Counted from the first letter of the stretch, positions 35,621 through 48,589 are shown. The stretch: 64,000 bases of DNA from Erythroxylum novogranatense (GCA_029891385.1 CM057233.1:52034063-52098062), one strand, 5' to 3'. Notes: generated from the sequence alone by a model not told the origin. Numbers and translations: made by a program.

Positions 35621-37474
35621 TGTTAGAGTAGTGCCCTAAAGGCAATCCCCTTTAGCGCATTTTGTTCATATTCATGTATAGACGTTATGAATAAATAAAG
35701 CAAAGGCATTTTTCATTTATTTGATATTCATTTTATTATGAATTGATAGTGATCTTTAATCAAATTAATGAAGTCCCTGATACATGACATAGCATGAAGG
35801 AAATTATGATGTGATCATACTACTGAGATTCCTATCATGTGCAATTATGTCGAGATCTAAATTATCCTAGTCATAGGATTAATGAGACTGGACATCGTTA
35901 ATCCGGATAGACTAGCACATGTCAAATTCCTTGATTGGATCAAGCAGTGGATCTCAGACAACTGTAAATATTGAGATATTTAGATTTGACATGTGGATGC
36001 TTACTAGTGGTAGTAAGTACATTGGATGACCTGCCATGAGATCATCACATGGATGTACTATTCAAATGTCAGTGATAATCTCATCATAGCAATGGTGCAA
36101 GTATCCTTAGACTTGAGGTACTCAAGGATATCTTGGGTACTGATTCTGTACTTTGACTCCATTCCTTGTTGCCTTTCAGAGGTCGCTCATAGGGTGGTGA
36201 TTGGGTATAGCTTGAGGTATTCGAAGGTAATTGAGTAGCCAATAGAGGATTCACCACTTCTGTGATAGCAGAAGAGATACCCATGGCCTCTTATCAGGAT
36301 CATTACTTTGAAGTCTCTGGCGCCGGAGCATACATATGTCATGTAGATGGTCTTCATGGACATATAAAGTAATGAGTCCTAGGACGAGATCTTATTACAC
36401 TTGGACTAGATTTGATTTAATCAGTCTAGTAAGAGTTGACACATTGCCCATACTCAAACCAAGTGGGGTATAGCATGGTGAAAGGACGAATTGCACGGTA
36501 ATTGTCTATGGAAGGGTTAAGTGATATGGTTTCATTAGTCAAACCAATTACTTTCCGGTCAATTGGGGGTCATGATGTGTTGCTAGATACCGCTCATGAC
36601 TTGCTTAGATTAAGTGTTAATCTAAGTGGCCAACATAACCGGGAACCTAATGGGTCACACGCATAAGAGTGACTCGGAGAATCTGTAAAATAGTTTGAGA
36701 CGAGATCCGATATCTGGAGAGCAATAGGATTAAATGGATCCCGATGAGATTGGGATATGTCCGATGTGATCGCGACATCGACATTCTTGGCAACCGCTTC
36801 CGGTGATTTTTTACGGCGGGGCCCTTGATAGGCGGTAGACCAACCCAGCTTGACTGACCACTTCAGCAATTATATATATTAATTAATTAAGTAAATAATT
36901 AATTAATTATATATATTATATGAATTTCGGTGGAGACCATTCAAAGGAGAAGAGATGAAGTTTGAAAAGTCAAACTTCATCATTAGTTTAGCATTTTAAG
37001 GAATTAAATGCTCTCTACGTGGAAGCCTTAAGACCAAGCCATTTCTATGTGTTTTAAGTTGTTAAAATATAAATAAGAAGTGAATGGAAGAGGCTTATAC
37101 GTAGGTTTTGAAGGGAAAGAGTCGAAGGCTTAATTGTTAAGCTTTGGAAAAGGTTTCCATCTTCTTCATCTCTCACCATCTCAAGTTGCTTCATCCTCTC
37201 CAAGGTTCCACCAAGTTCATCTCTTTTGCTCTCAAAGACTAAGGTTAGTGCTAGCACACTCTTCTTTAGTCTAGCTATTCCCGGGTCAAAGGAGTTTGTC
37301 CCGGTTAGGTTATCCGACCTCTGCGTGGATACCGTTAGAGACGGTCTCCTTTGGTCGTTATGGTTTGATTGTGTATACATACACATGGATCCTGGCTTTC
37401 GGGAATGTCCCGGGACTTAAAAATTTTAATTCCGCACCCTGGGCATGTGATGTCCATCCCGGGATTTTCCTACA
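35621..37474 (+). repeat. 5' LTR of Copia copy 2
   Basis: Starts TGTTAGAGTAGTGCCC and ends GGGATTTTCCTACA. The AT-rich palindrome is at 36869-36918. It should carry the element promoter, but no TATA box can be chosen from the sequence alone. Its differences from the 3' LTR are concentrated at CAG, CTG and CCG. Confidence 0.95.
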
Positions 37475-37475
37475 G

Positions 37476-37487
37476 TGGTATCAGAGC
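37476..37487 (+). promoter_or_regulatory. Primer-binding site of Copia copy 2
   Basis: TGGTATCAGAGC, one base after the 5' LTR. It is complementary to the 3' end of plant initiator tRNA-Met, which primes minus-strand DNA synthesis. Confidence 0.93.
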
Positions 37488-39587
37488 CACTTGTGTTGTA
37501 TAAACAGTTAAAAGGATAACTAGGTCGGAATTCCTTTGAGAATTGAGCTGTGTTGCATGCTACTTTTGTGCAATTTCGAATCTGTATAGAATTGGGGTTT
37601 TCGAAATTTTCTGCCATAGACTTGCTCATAAGATGTTGCTGAATGTGTCTATGAAAGGAAAAATTTTATCGATGCCGATTGATAAGGTTTTGCTGATTTA
37701 ATTCCCTAAGTTTCGGATGCTGTCTTGTTGAACGTTTCTGAAACAGCTATGCTTGTAAATTTGAGAATAAATTCTAGAAAAATCGTTTTTCAGATTGGTT
37801 TTCACCCACACGTCCCTAAGATGTTTGTGAATGTCTCTGTGGATGGAAAATTGTTTTCAAGGTGATTTACTATTTATTTCCGAATTTCTTGTGTGCTGAT
37901 GGGAATGTCTGTGCTGGAGAACACAGATTCTGGTTTGGCTAGATTGCTGAGGTTCAATGAGTTTTTGTTGGAAATAAATCCTGCAAAATTCATGGAGCAT
38001 GTTGGGAACATGTTTTAACCTCTGTAATTTTCTCAGCATTTATTGAAAATGTTTCAATGATCATTTTGAGCAAAATGCATAGCTTGGCAGTTTTGAGAAA
38101 CATGCTGGGGCTGTTTTGTTTGAAATGATTGGTTGTGTAATTCTCATTTCCAATGCCTTAAATCATTTTTATAATAAGTAAAAATGTGTTATGTTGATGT
38201 GGTATGCATGCCAAGTTGAGATTCTTGAATTTAGGGTTTCCAATAATTTTTGGATGTCGAATAGGTCACTTTAGAGTCTCGTTAGCTTATTTCGTTATCT
38301 TAGTTATTTTGGCCGTCGCAATTTGTGTGACAAGTGCCGAAGTAATTTTGATAACGTGTAACCTACCTAGAGATACTTAGCATGATGATTTGGTGTCCTT
38401 GAATTATGTGGAAATCAAAATGATTAATAGTTGATTAATCGGTTTCAAGTTTTTCAAATATAGTTTGACTATATGGCATGCATGATTTGATGAAAAAGAT
38501 TCATTAGCACATCAATATAATGTTTTATATACTTGGTATATTGGTATTGTGAATTGGGACTGCACGAATTGAGAATTAGCCAACTAAAAAGCAAGCCTAG
38601 CTCATTCCAGTCGACTGGGACTTGCTCCAGTCGACTGGAGAGAGCATTCCAGTCGACTAGGAATTGCTCCAATCATTGGAAAGAGCATTCGATCGACCAG
38701 ATTTGTTCGGTCATCGGAAGAAGGGTTCGATCGACTAGAACATGTCGATCATTGGAACGTGTCTGATAACCCCTTCCAGTCGACTAGAACATGTTCCAAT
38801 CATTTGGAGCGTCTACGATAGAGTGAGTCGACTAGAACAAAGGTTCGAGTCGGCTGGCACATGTACCAGTCGACTAGAACTTGCTCCAGTCGACTATAAA
38901 CACATTCTTTGGAGTGATGATGGATGATTTTAGGTATAAATTCAATATGATTGATACAATGCCCTAAATCAGTCCATATAGTCAAGATGACTATGATCCT
39001 TGGATGAGATTAATTTGATGAGACCTAAAAATCCCTCAATTTAAATATGAAAACTAACGCCTTCCATTAATATGGTAAGAACCAGAGTTCTTATAGGGTT
39101 GGGTTGTTGAGCTAACCTCAAGCTCACTCTATATGGATATGTTCGAACCATGAAAATATGATTTTCGGATTAATGGGTCGGTTTTCCTAGAAGCGTTGAT
39201 TTGTTGAGCTAACCTCGAGGTCAACGTGGACGAGGCGAAATTGGGTAGTGTACATCGATGTATCGCATCAGTGTTGATAACCCAATGTATGTGCATACAT
39301 CAACTGTTGATAGATCGGCGATAGTTGCATTTGAGATGCAATTGGTATGACCGATACCTACCGATTGACCTAAGGTGATTTGTTGAGCTAACCTCAAGGT
39401 CATTCTTAGCAAAGTCGGATATCGACCCACTAGGTCATTGTGCCATTTTGTTTCTTAGATTCCTGATGAGGGTTATGGATTCTATTGAAACTAGTGGGAG
39501 CCATATGTATGTCATTTAAGTCCTTATGATCATACATTCAATTCTATTCTAACTTCCTTTCTCTCTCTACATTTAGGTTGATTCAAG
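37488..39587 (+). other. Untranslated leader of Copia copy 2
   Basis: A 2.1-kb leader without a credible ORF. It carries the GTCGAC array (38605-38900) and three copies of the TTGTTGAGCTAACCTCAAG motif (near 39104, 39200 and 39371). It aligns with the copy 1 leader outside the array. Confidence 0.75.
38605..38900. repeat. Palindrome array, core CCAGTCGACTGG
   Basis: Seven exact GTCGACT cores (near 38610, 38630, 38651, 38780, 38827, 38869 and 38890), with flanks tending to CCA...TGG or CTAGAAC. Several degenerate units lie between them (TTCGATCGACTAGAAC and similar). It occupies the same leader site as the AAGTCGACTT array of copy 1. Confidence 0.9.
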
Positions 39588-42500
39588 ATGTCGACTAGTG
39601 TGAATCTCGCTCACTTATGGATACAAACAAATTAAGCTGGACGAATTTTCTTGGTCAGGCTGCGAAATCGAGAATTGTTCTCAGATCAGAGGATCTTGGA
39701 TACATCCTTGATTTTCCGCTTCCGGATCCACTTCCTGAAGGAGCTTCTGATGATGATCAGAAGGCATATCGTAAGCATCTCAAAGACAGTGACATAGCTA
39801 CATGCATTATGCTTGCATCGATGTCACCTGAGCTGCAGAAGCAGCACGAGTCTATGGATGCTCACACGATAGTGTTTCATCTGCGAGTTGTTTGATGAGC
39901 AAGCTCGGTCCGAGCGGTTCGAGACCTCAAGGTTGCTCTTTACAACGAAGATGACTCTGGTTCATCTGCGAGGCAATATGCATTAAAGATGAATGGCTAT
40001 ATTGAGAGGTTGGCGCCTTAGGTTTTGTGATGGATTGAGTTAAGTATAGACTTGATTCTTGTTGGCTTATCGATAGTTATTCACGGTTTGTGTTGAACTA
40101 TCGGATGAACCAAATATCCTCCACAATTCCCGAGCTGATCAACATGCTCAAGACAATGAGAACAAGTCAAGCAAGATAGCAAGCGTTGTTATTGGTGGAT
40201 TCTTCTTCCTCTGCTTCGAAAAAGGAAACAGAAGAAAAAAGGCTCGGTCGAAAGGAAGTGCAGCGAAAGGCAAGAAGAAGACCAAAGAGATGCTCCAAAA
40301 GGTACCGCTTCCATTGCGGTAAGACCGGTCATTGGAGGCGAATCGCAAAGTCTATCTGGAAGAAGCAAGCGTAAGAAGGCATCGATTGCCTCGACTTCTT
40401 CGGTATGTTTGTCATTGAGGTTATCTTTTTCGATCATAACATATGGGTATTAGATACGGTTGTGGCTCACACATATGCAATGATATCACGAGGCCTCGTG
40501 GACGATGGCGACTCATAAAGGGAGAAATGGACTGCGTGTTGGCAATGGAGCAAGAGTTCTTTGCATTAGCCGTAGGAACTTATGTTTGACACTCCCAGTG
40601 GGCTTGTACTTAACTTGGATGATTGTTATTTTGTACCGTGTTAACAAAGAACATATTATCATTTCTTGTTTAAATAGATTTGGTTTCCATTTGTCTTTTG
40701 GTAACAATGGTTGTTCTATTAGCTCAAATGGAATGCTTTATGGTACTTGGTACATTATGCAATGGAATATACATATTAGATATGTCACATCCGGTTATGA
40801 ATGTCAATGGCTAAAAGACATAAAAGAGATAATTTAAAATCAACTTATTTATGGCATTGTCGCCGGCCATATAAATGAGAGACGATTGCTAAGCTCCACA
40901 AGAGTGGAAGTTTAGGGTCATTCGATTATGAATCATATGACACATGTGAATCTTGTTTATTAGGCAAGATGACTAAGTTACCTTTAAAGGAAAGGGTGAA
41001 CGAGCGACTGGATTATTAGACCTAATACATTCAGATGTATGTGGTCCGATGTCCATCCATGCCGAAATGGTTGTTGTTACTTCATTACCTTCATCGATGA
41101 TTATTCTCGATATGGGTATCAGATCGATGAGATACAAATCAAGCGTTTGAAAAGTTCAAACAATTCAGAAATGAAGTAGAAAAACAACTTGGTAAAAGTA
41201 TCAAACATTACGATCCGATCGTGGTGGTGAATACTTAGACCAAGAGTTTTTGGATTATCTCCGAGATAATGGGATCTTATCTCAGTGGACTCCTCCTTAC
41301 ACACCACAGCACAATGGTGTGGCAGAAAGGAGAAATCGAACCTTGTTGGACATGGTACGATCTATGATGGGCTTTGCACAGTTACCAAAATCCTTTTGGG
41401 GATATGCACTTGAGACAATTTGCTTACTTGTTAAACGAGTTCCATCAAAGATGAGTTGATGTTACTCCATATGAGATGTGGACTAACAAGAAACCTTATC
41501 TTTCTTATTTGAAAGTATGGGGTTGTCCTGCTTATGTGAAGCGGACAAAGTCAGATAAGCTTGAAGCAAAATCTGACAAGTGTCTGTTCATTGGATATCC
41601 TAAAGAAACAAGAGGATATCAATTCTACAATGCTGAGGAACAAAAGGTGTTTGTTTCGATGCATGCTGTCTTTTTAGAGAAAGAGTTTCTTTTACAAGAA
41701 GGCGGTGGGGAGCGAATTGAGCTTGAAGAAGTTCAAGATGCTCGGACGCACGCAGATCAATCGCTGAACTCAAACCGTATCTCATACGATGAGGTAACAG
41801 ATTCAACCTTCTACTTCACACGAAACTCGTAGGTCAAGTAGGATACGCTCTGTTCCCGAGAGATATGGATTTCTCGTGAGTGAACAGAATGACGTATTGC
41901 TCATAGAGGATGATGAGCCTACCACCTATGAAGAGGTTACAAGAGTTCGTAATCGAAAAATGGCTTCGTGCCATGAAATCAAATGGATTCCATGTATGAA
42001 AACCAAGTATGGACTTTGGTTGATGCACCAAGGATAAAACCTATAGGGTGCAAATGGGTTTTCAAGAAGAAAACTAACATGGATGGTAATGTGATTACCT
42101 ATAAAGCAAGGCTTGTGGCGAAAGGCTTTCGTCGAAAGACAAGGAGTTGACTATGACGAGACCTTGATCGATGGCAATGCTTAAATCCATTAGGATACTC
42201 CTAGCCATTCCGCTCATTATGATTATGAGATATGGCAAATGGATGTGAAGACGACTTTCACGAATGGAAATGGCCGAGGATGTGTACATGACACAACTGA
42301 GGGCTTCATTTCCGCCGATGGCGAAAAGGTATGCAAGCTTCGAAATCCATTTATGGATTGAAGCAAGCATCCAGAGTTGGAATATCCGCTTTGATGAGAC
42401 GATCAAAGAGTTTGGTTTCTCACAAAATCCGGATGAACACCGTGTGTACAAGAAGGTTAATGGAACTGCAATCGTATTCCTTGTGTTATATGTAGATGAC

Positions 42501-43455
42501 ATATTGTTGCTAGGAAGCGATGTCTCAATGTTGCAATCGGTAAAGTTTGGTTGTCCAAACACTTTGCCATGAAAGACCTTGGAGAAGCAACTTATATCCT
42601 TGGGATAAAGATTTATAGAGATAGATCTAAGAGGTTGCTTGGTCTTTCACGGTCAGCGACATAGACAAGGTGCTAAAGAGGTTTAGCATGGAGCAATCCA
42701 AGAGAGGGTTTCTTCCCATTACTCATGGGATAACACTCGAAGTCTATGTGTCCTCGGACACGGGACGAGAGGATGCGTATGAATATGATCCCGTATCGTC
42801 TGCAGAGGATCTATTATGTCGTAATGCTATGTACGAGACCCGATGTATCATATGCTCTAAGTGTTACGAGCGATACCAATCGGATCTGGTGAGGGTCATT
42901 TGGGTGGTGTCAAGAATATCCTTAAGTACTTGCGAAGAACTAAGGATGTTTTCTTGATATATGGAGATGGAAATCTCCGTGAGCGGCATACATCTGATGC
43001 CAGTTTTCAATCGATAAGGGCGACTCGTGTCCCAATCAGTTACGTTTTCACACTAAATGGCGGAGCGGTCGGTTGGAAGAGTTCCAAGCGAGACGATCAC
43101 GATTCAACGATCGAGGCAGAGTACATTGCAGCATCGGATGCAAAGAAAGGAAGCCGTTTGGATCGAAGTTCATTCTTGAACTTGGTGTGGTTCCTAATTG
43201 TGATGGACCCATTCGGTTGTATTGTGACAACAATGGAGCTATTCTTGAGCGAAAGAACCAAGGTCTCATCACGATCCAAACACGCACTCGCCGATACCAT
43301 TTGATTCGGAGATCATTGCTCGAGGTGATGTCCCGATAGAGAAATTCCACAGAGCGAATTATTGTCGATCCGCTGACAAAGCCATTGTCACGTAAGAATT
43401 TTGATTCTCATGTACTCGCTTATGGTATTAGATACCAAGGCGATTGGCTTTAGGT
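39588..43455 (+). pseudogene. Copia copy 2 gag-pol pseudogene
   Basis: A probable start ATG is at 39588 (MSTSVNL), but a frameshift follows within about 12 codons. UBN2-type gag is at 39617-39900 (MDTNKLSW, LGYILDFPLPDPLPEGA). A damaged zinc knuckle is near 40300-40360 (HCGKTGHWRRIAK). Gag-pre-integrase lies at 40445-40910 (HINERRIAKLHKSG). The integrase core runs from 41030 to 41460 (PQHNGVAERRNRTLLD). Reverse transcriptase starts near 42000 (VWTLVDAPRIKPIGCKWVFK) with YVDD at 42489-42500. RNase H is at 42950-43340 (YVFTLNGGAVGWKSSKR). The final stop is near 43453, just upstream of the polypurine tract. Frames change about every 200-400 bases. Confidence 0.92.
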
Positions 43456-43467
43456 CAAGTGGGAGGT
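43456..43467 (+). promoter_or_regulatory. Polypurine tract of Copia copy 2
   Basis: AAGTGGGAGGT directly before the 3' LTR, the expected primer site for plus-strand DNA synthesis. The complement of the same tract is seen in copy 1 at 24125-24137. Confidence 0.85.
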
Positions 43468-45303
43468 TGTTAGAGTAGTGCCCTAAAGGCAATCCCCTTT
43501 AGCGCATTTTGTTCATATTCATGTATAGACGTTATGAATAAATAAAGCAAAGGCATTTTCATTTATTTGATATTCATTTTATTATGAATTGATAGTGATC
43601 TTTAATCAAATTAATGAAGTCCCTGATACATGACATAGCATGAAGGAAATTATGATGTGATCATACTACTGAGATTCCTATCATGTGCAATTATGTCAGT
43701 ATCTAAATTATCCCTAGTCATAGGATTAACGAGACTGGACATCGTTAATCCGGATAGACTAGCACATGTCAAATGTCTTGATTGGATCAAGCGGTGGATC
43801 TCGAACATTTGTAAATATTGAGATATTTAGATTTGACATGTGGATGCTTACTAGTGGTAGTAAGTACATTGATGACCTGCCATGAGATCATCACATGGAT
43901 GTACTATTCAAATGTCGTTGATAATCTCATCATAGCAATGGTGCAAGTATCCTTAGACTTGAGGTACTCGAGGATATCTTAGTCTTGATTACGTACTTTG
44001 ACTCCATTCCTTGTTGCCTTTCGAGGTCGCCATAGGGTGGTGATTGGGTATAGCTTGAGGTATTCAAGGTAATTGAGTAGCCAATAGAGGATTCACCACT
44101 TCGTGATAGCGAAAGAGATACCCATGGCCTCTTATCGGGATCATTACTTTGAAGTCTCTGGCGCCGAGCATACATATGTCATGTAGATGGTCTTCATGGA
44201 CATATAAAGTAATGAGTCCTGGATCGAGATCTTATTACACTTGGACTAGATTTGATTTAATCAGTCTAGTAAGAGTTGACACATTGCCCATACTCAAACC
44301 AAGTGGGGTATAGCATGGTGAAAGGACTAATTGCACGGTAATTGTCTATGGAAGGGTTCGTGATATGGTTTCATTAGTCAAACCAATTACTTTCCGGTCA
44401 ATTGGGGTCATGATGTGTTGCTAGATACGCTCATGACTTGCTTAGATTAAGTGTTAATCTAAGTGGCCAACATAACCGAACCTAATGGGTCACACGATAA
44501 GAGTGACTCGGAGAATCAGAAATAGTTTGGACGGAGATCCGATATCTGGAGAGCAATAGGATTAAATGGATCCCGATGAGATTGGGATATGTCCCGATGT
44601 GATCGCGACATCGACATTGCTGAAAACCGTTTCCGGTGATTTTTCGCCACGGGGCCCTAGGCCTAGAGGGACCAACCCAGTTTGATGGACCACTTCAGCA
44701 ATTATATATATTAATTAATTAAGTAAATAATTAATTAATTATATATATGTTATATGAATTTCGGTGGAGACCATTCAAGGAGAAGAGATGAAGTTTGAAA
44801 AGTCAAACTTCATCATTAGTTTAGCATTTTAAGGAATTAAATGCTCTCACGTGGAAGCCTTAAGACCAAGCCATTTCTATGTGTTTTAAGTTGTTAAAAT
44901 ATAAATAAGAAGTGAATGGAAGAGGCTTATACGTGGGTTTTGAAGGAAAGAGTCAAGGCTTAATTGTTAAGCTTTGGAAAGGTTTCCATCTTCTTCATCT
45001 CTCACCATCTCAAGTTGCTTCATCCTCTCCAAGGTTCCACCAAGTTCATCTCTTTTGCTCTCAAAGACTAAGGTTAGTGCTAGCACACTCTTCTTTAGTC
45101 TAGCTATTCCCGGGTCAAAGGAGTTTGTCCCGGTTAGGTTATCCGACCTCTGCGTGGATACCGTTAGAGACGGTCTCCTTTGGTCGTTATGGTTTGATTG
45201 TGTATACATACACATGGATCCTGGCTTTCGGGAATGTCCCGGGACTTAAAAATTTTAATTCCGCACCCTGGGCATGTGATGTCCATCCCGGGATTTTCCT
45301 ACA
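43468..45303 (+). repeat. 3' LTR of Copia copy 2
   Basis: Partner of 35621-37474, ending CCTACA just before TTTGC. The AT-rich palindrome is at 44700-44748. Relative to the 5' LTR many CAG/CTG sites are altered (for example AGCAGTGG to AGCGGTGG, TATCAGGATC to TATCGGGATC). Confidence 0.95.
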
Positions 45304-45308
45304 TTTGC

Positions 45309-46648
45309 ATCACTTAAAAGCTGAGTAAATTTAATGAGGATCTTAGGGAATATGTGGAACAAATTGAGGCGACGGACTTAAAAATCTTGTCAATGAGTCA
45401 TGGTTAATAAAGTTTTCATAGAGCAAACCAATATTTGGAAATCTTTTATTCTCTGATTACTGCCTTATAATCACTCAAAATCTTATACTCAAATTACAAT
45501 GAGAGCTCCATTTCTCTTTAATAACTATCTGACTAAGGTTGAAGGGTTTAGAGAAGCTATCATTAAGGGTTCATCTTCCATATGTCAAGGCCGCAAGGCT
45601 TTTATATATATAAGGAAACTCTAAATGGTTAAATAGGAGCTCAGATAACTTAATTAGACTATAATCTACAACATATAATTAGTCGTGTCTTCATCTTCCC
45701 TAAAACTCAAGTAGATTGAAGTGGACCTTTACTTAGACCCTGGTGATCCTATCAAACTAATAAAAGAGAAAAGGACTTTGCTTGAATGCTCAAAAGTATT
45801 GAGGTGTCATAATTCCACAGTGAGCTAGAAATAAAGGATACAATAGTTAAAAGAAGGAGAAAAAATTCATCTTTCTTCCATAAATCTTTCTCAGTCAAAA
45901 GGAACATCAAGATAATCTCTTCCCATATGAAGTAAAAGGTAGGCATAACTCAAACATAAGAGATAAAAAAAGAAGCTTATGAACATTTCCTTAGCACTTT
46001 TGACTCTTAAACAAATGGTAATTCATATTTTTAACTTGCTCATATCCTTTATCACTGATTAGATTATAAAGGTGGAAGCAAACTTTCTTATATAACCTTT
46101 CAATGCTAAAGGTGTTAAGAAAGTTATTTAAGCTCAATCCAGGAAAATAGCTTGGCGTAGGTGTTTGAAATGCCCTCTTTTTAAAAAAATTATTGGAACC
46201 TTATTAAAGACTTTTAACTAAAACAATTATGGAAATTTTAAAAGTGGCTAAACGTTGAGGAAAATTAGTAAAACATTAATTTGCATCATTCTTATAATTA
46301 AAAACCCAAACTCCCTTAAATAATTCATGCTTATATTTTGTTCAAATACCATTTATAAGTTTATTACCAAACTTATTACTTCTAGACTTAAGATTGTTAT
46401 GAATCCCCTCACAATTGAATCCTAATGAATCTTTATTTTAGGTATACTACTTAAAGACAATATCCTTTTAGCCTAAGGGTTGGTCAAAATATATGGAAGG
46501 AAAAGCTCCAATAAGAATTGTGCAATTAAAGTAGATTTTCATAAGACATTTGACTCAATAATTATAACTACATTACGTATACATTATAGGCACTTGGCTT
46601 TCCAAATACTTCTATTAATTGGATCAATCAATATATCTCCACCAGTTC
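45309..46648 (+). pseudogene. LINE fragment: endonuclease end and start of reverse transcriptase
   Basis: Continues the LINE after the Copia insertion. Near 45330-45400 FNEDLREYVEQIEATDLKIL matches the EFxxFVxxxxLxDLxxxG endonuclease motif. Near 46510-46640 CAIKVDFHKTFDSI then LAFQ...INWINQYIS match the start of a plant L1 RT. Stops are common. It ends at 46648, where a Gypsy LTR is inserted. Confidence 0.8.
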
Positions 46649-47389
46649 TGTAACATCCCACTCCCGCATGACCCGAACTCGACATCGATGGTGATATTCG
46701 AGTCCGTGCCCTATGAGGGTGACGTGCTACATCACTCAGTATAAATTTTTTTTGACACTACACATACATTATATGTATTATGCGGAAACAATTTACAGAA
46801 ACAATCATCGGTGAGTTCAATGACCACGGGGCCCTTTTTATAAATACAATTTCCTTTAGTTTGTTTCCTTTACAACATGACCTAATCATTAATACAAAAA
46901 TTCAGAAAAATACATCTCTATCAGATACTAATGCAGACGCAAACTGATCCCGACCTCTCTTCTCACTCGCATGCAGTTGCTATACACCTGTTGCCTAATG
47001 GGGTATTCTTCTAGGTCCTGAAAAATAATTGCAAATTTTAGGAAAGTTTTGCGAACTCAGTGAGAAACCATCATCAATGGTTCACTCAATTCATGCAACA
47101 CATCGTTTCACATAACATATATTTACATTGTTGCATATTTAATCACATTGCACAATTTCATTTGAACATAGACAATTTGATACATTTCATTCTATTTGTC
47201 ATCCATAACCAATTGAATTCATAAAACACTCATGCATAAGCCAATTGTTTCATAAATCACATTCAGAAGTACCACATGACTGGTACCACCGAAGCATAAG
47301 GCAGTTAACCTTTCACTTAACCAAAGAGATTACAATTAGATGCAAATGACATGCTCATGTGCCACATTTTCATTTTATTTCGGTGTTGT

Positions 47390-47570
47390 GATCGAGCGCC
47401 TGAAATGTCCCAAAATGGGGGCATTAATCGTTGAGCCTGAGGCTCTGAAACTGTCCCAATAAGGGCACATTAATCGTTGAGCCATAGGCTCTGAATCACT
47501 GTGGGGCTCGAGGCCCAAATATAAATGTTGAGTTTGTAGCTCTCGGTGGCTGCTCCGGTCACAACTGTTA
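47390..47570 (-). repeat. Short tandem repeats in the 4.4-kb LTR
   Basis: Two to three units of about 60 bases: TGTCCCAA(A/T)A...GGG(C)GCATTAATCGTTGAGCC...GGCTCTGAA. The related LTR at 52738 carries a different tandem repeat in a comparable region (55560-55680). Confidence 0.65.
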
Positions 47571-48589
47571 TTATCTGATCATGCCTTGTATGCATGGAAT
47601 GCATGAGTCAAAATGAAATCATATCAACATCTCAGTCATTCCCAATTATCATATTCAACCAATTAGTTCACAATTTTTCACATTAAAATCACTCACATTT
47701 AATCACATTTAAAACACAAAGTTCCCAAATTCTCAGACAACAACACTTTTATTTCATAGTCTCCCAATACATCGGACACCTTCGATCCAGAATCCAGGCA
47801 TAAACAATGCACAATCCCACCATTCTTCTCCACAGTATTATAATTGCAAAATAATAAACAATAATAATTGAGAAACCATCTAGGTTACTCACCTTTGCTT
47901 CCGAAGCTAATGCCTGGAAGTCCCGGCACCGTCTGTGGGTTGACGTTCCAAATGCGTCACTAAACAGTCACAATATTTAAACATTACTAAATGTACACTC
48001 AGAACTAGTTAATAATGCACATGTATGCATGTTTGTGACATTCCCGGCATTATACTAAAATTTTCCATTACAAAAATTTCCTCTAAACATTAGAAACTCA
48101 TTGACACTAAAATCACTCAATTCAGACCTCTATAGGCCCAATTATAAATAACAAACAGATCAGAAAAATCATGATCTGGTCCCCTCACTTCGAACTAACC
48201 AATCCCCGATAATTTCAGCTCTAAAAATTCCCAAAACACATTAAACCAACACACTATACGTAACTTCACTCTAAAAATTGAACATCTTAGGGACTAAATT
48301 GAAATCTGACCTCTTTATGACATTTGTAGATCTATGTCTCTAGTTTACTTAGAAATAAGAATCTGATCGATTGGAGCTCTATAGCTCAGAATATCTCCAA
48401 ATTACTGAAACATGTTCAGACTTTTCCAACTGATATGCTCACTTAGATCCGATCGACCTTTCTCAGTTGATCTCTAACATCCTAAATTTGATATAGAAAG
48501 ATAGAGAAATACCTTAGGAATCCAACGCTTTGAAAAGTAGGTCGATCGGAGGTCGGATGAAAAAGTTATACACAAAAGATTGGACAAAG

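Larger units (their letters stand above)
35621..45303 (+). mobile_element. Copia LTR retrotransposon, copy 2 (full length, plus strand)
   Basis: A 9.68-kb element flanked by exact TTTGC duplications (35616-35620, 45304-45308), inserted in the endonuclease region of the LINE. The LTRs are about 1.84-1.85 kb, TGTTAGAG...CCTACA. PBS, polypurine tract and the full Copia domain order are visible. It is the same family as copy 1 in the opposite orientation. Its coding region is also broken. Confidence 0.95.

Noticed and set aside
37226..37420. Small frames conserved in the LTRs of both Copia copies (for example also at 22311 and 44974)
   Set aside because: They recur because the LTRs are homologous, lie partly in reverse orientation to each other, and match no known domain.
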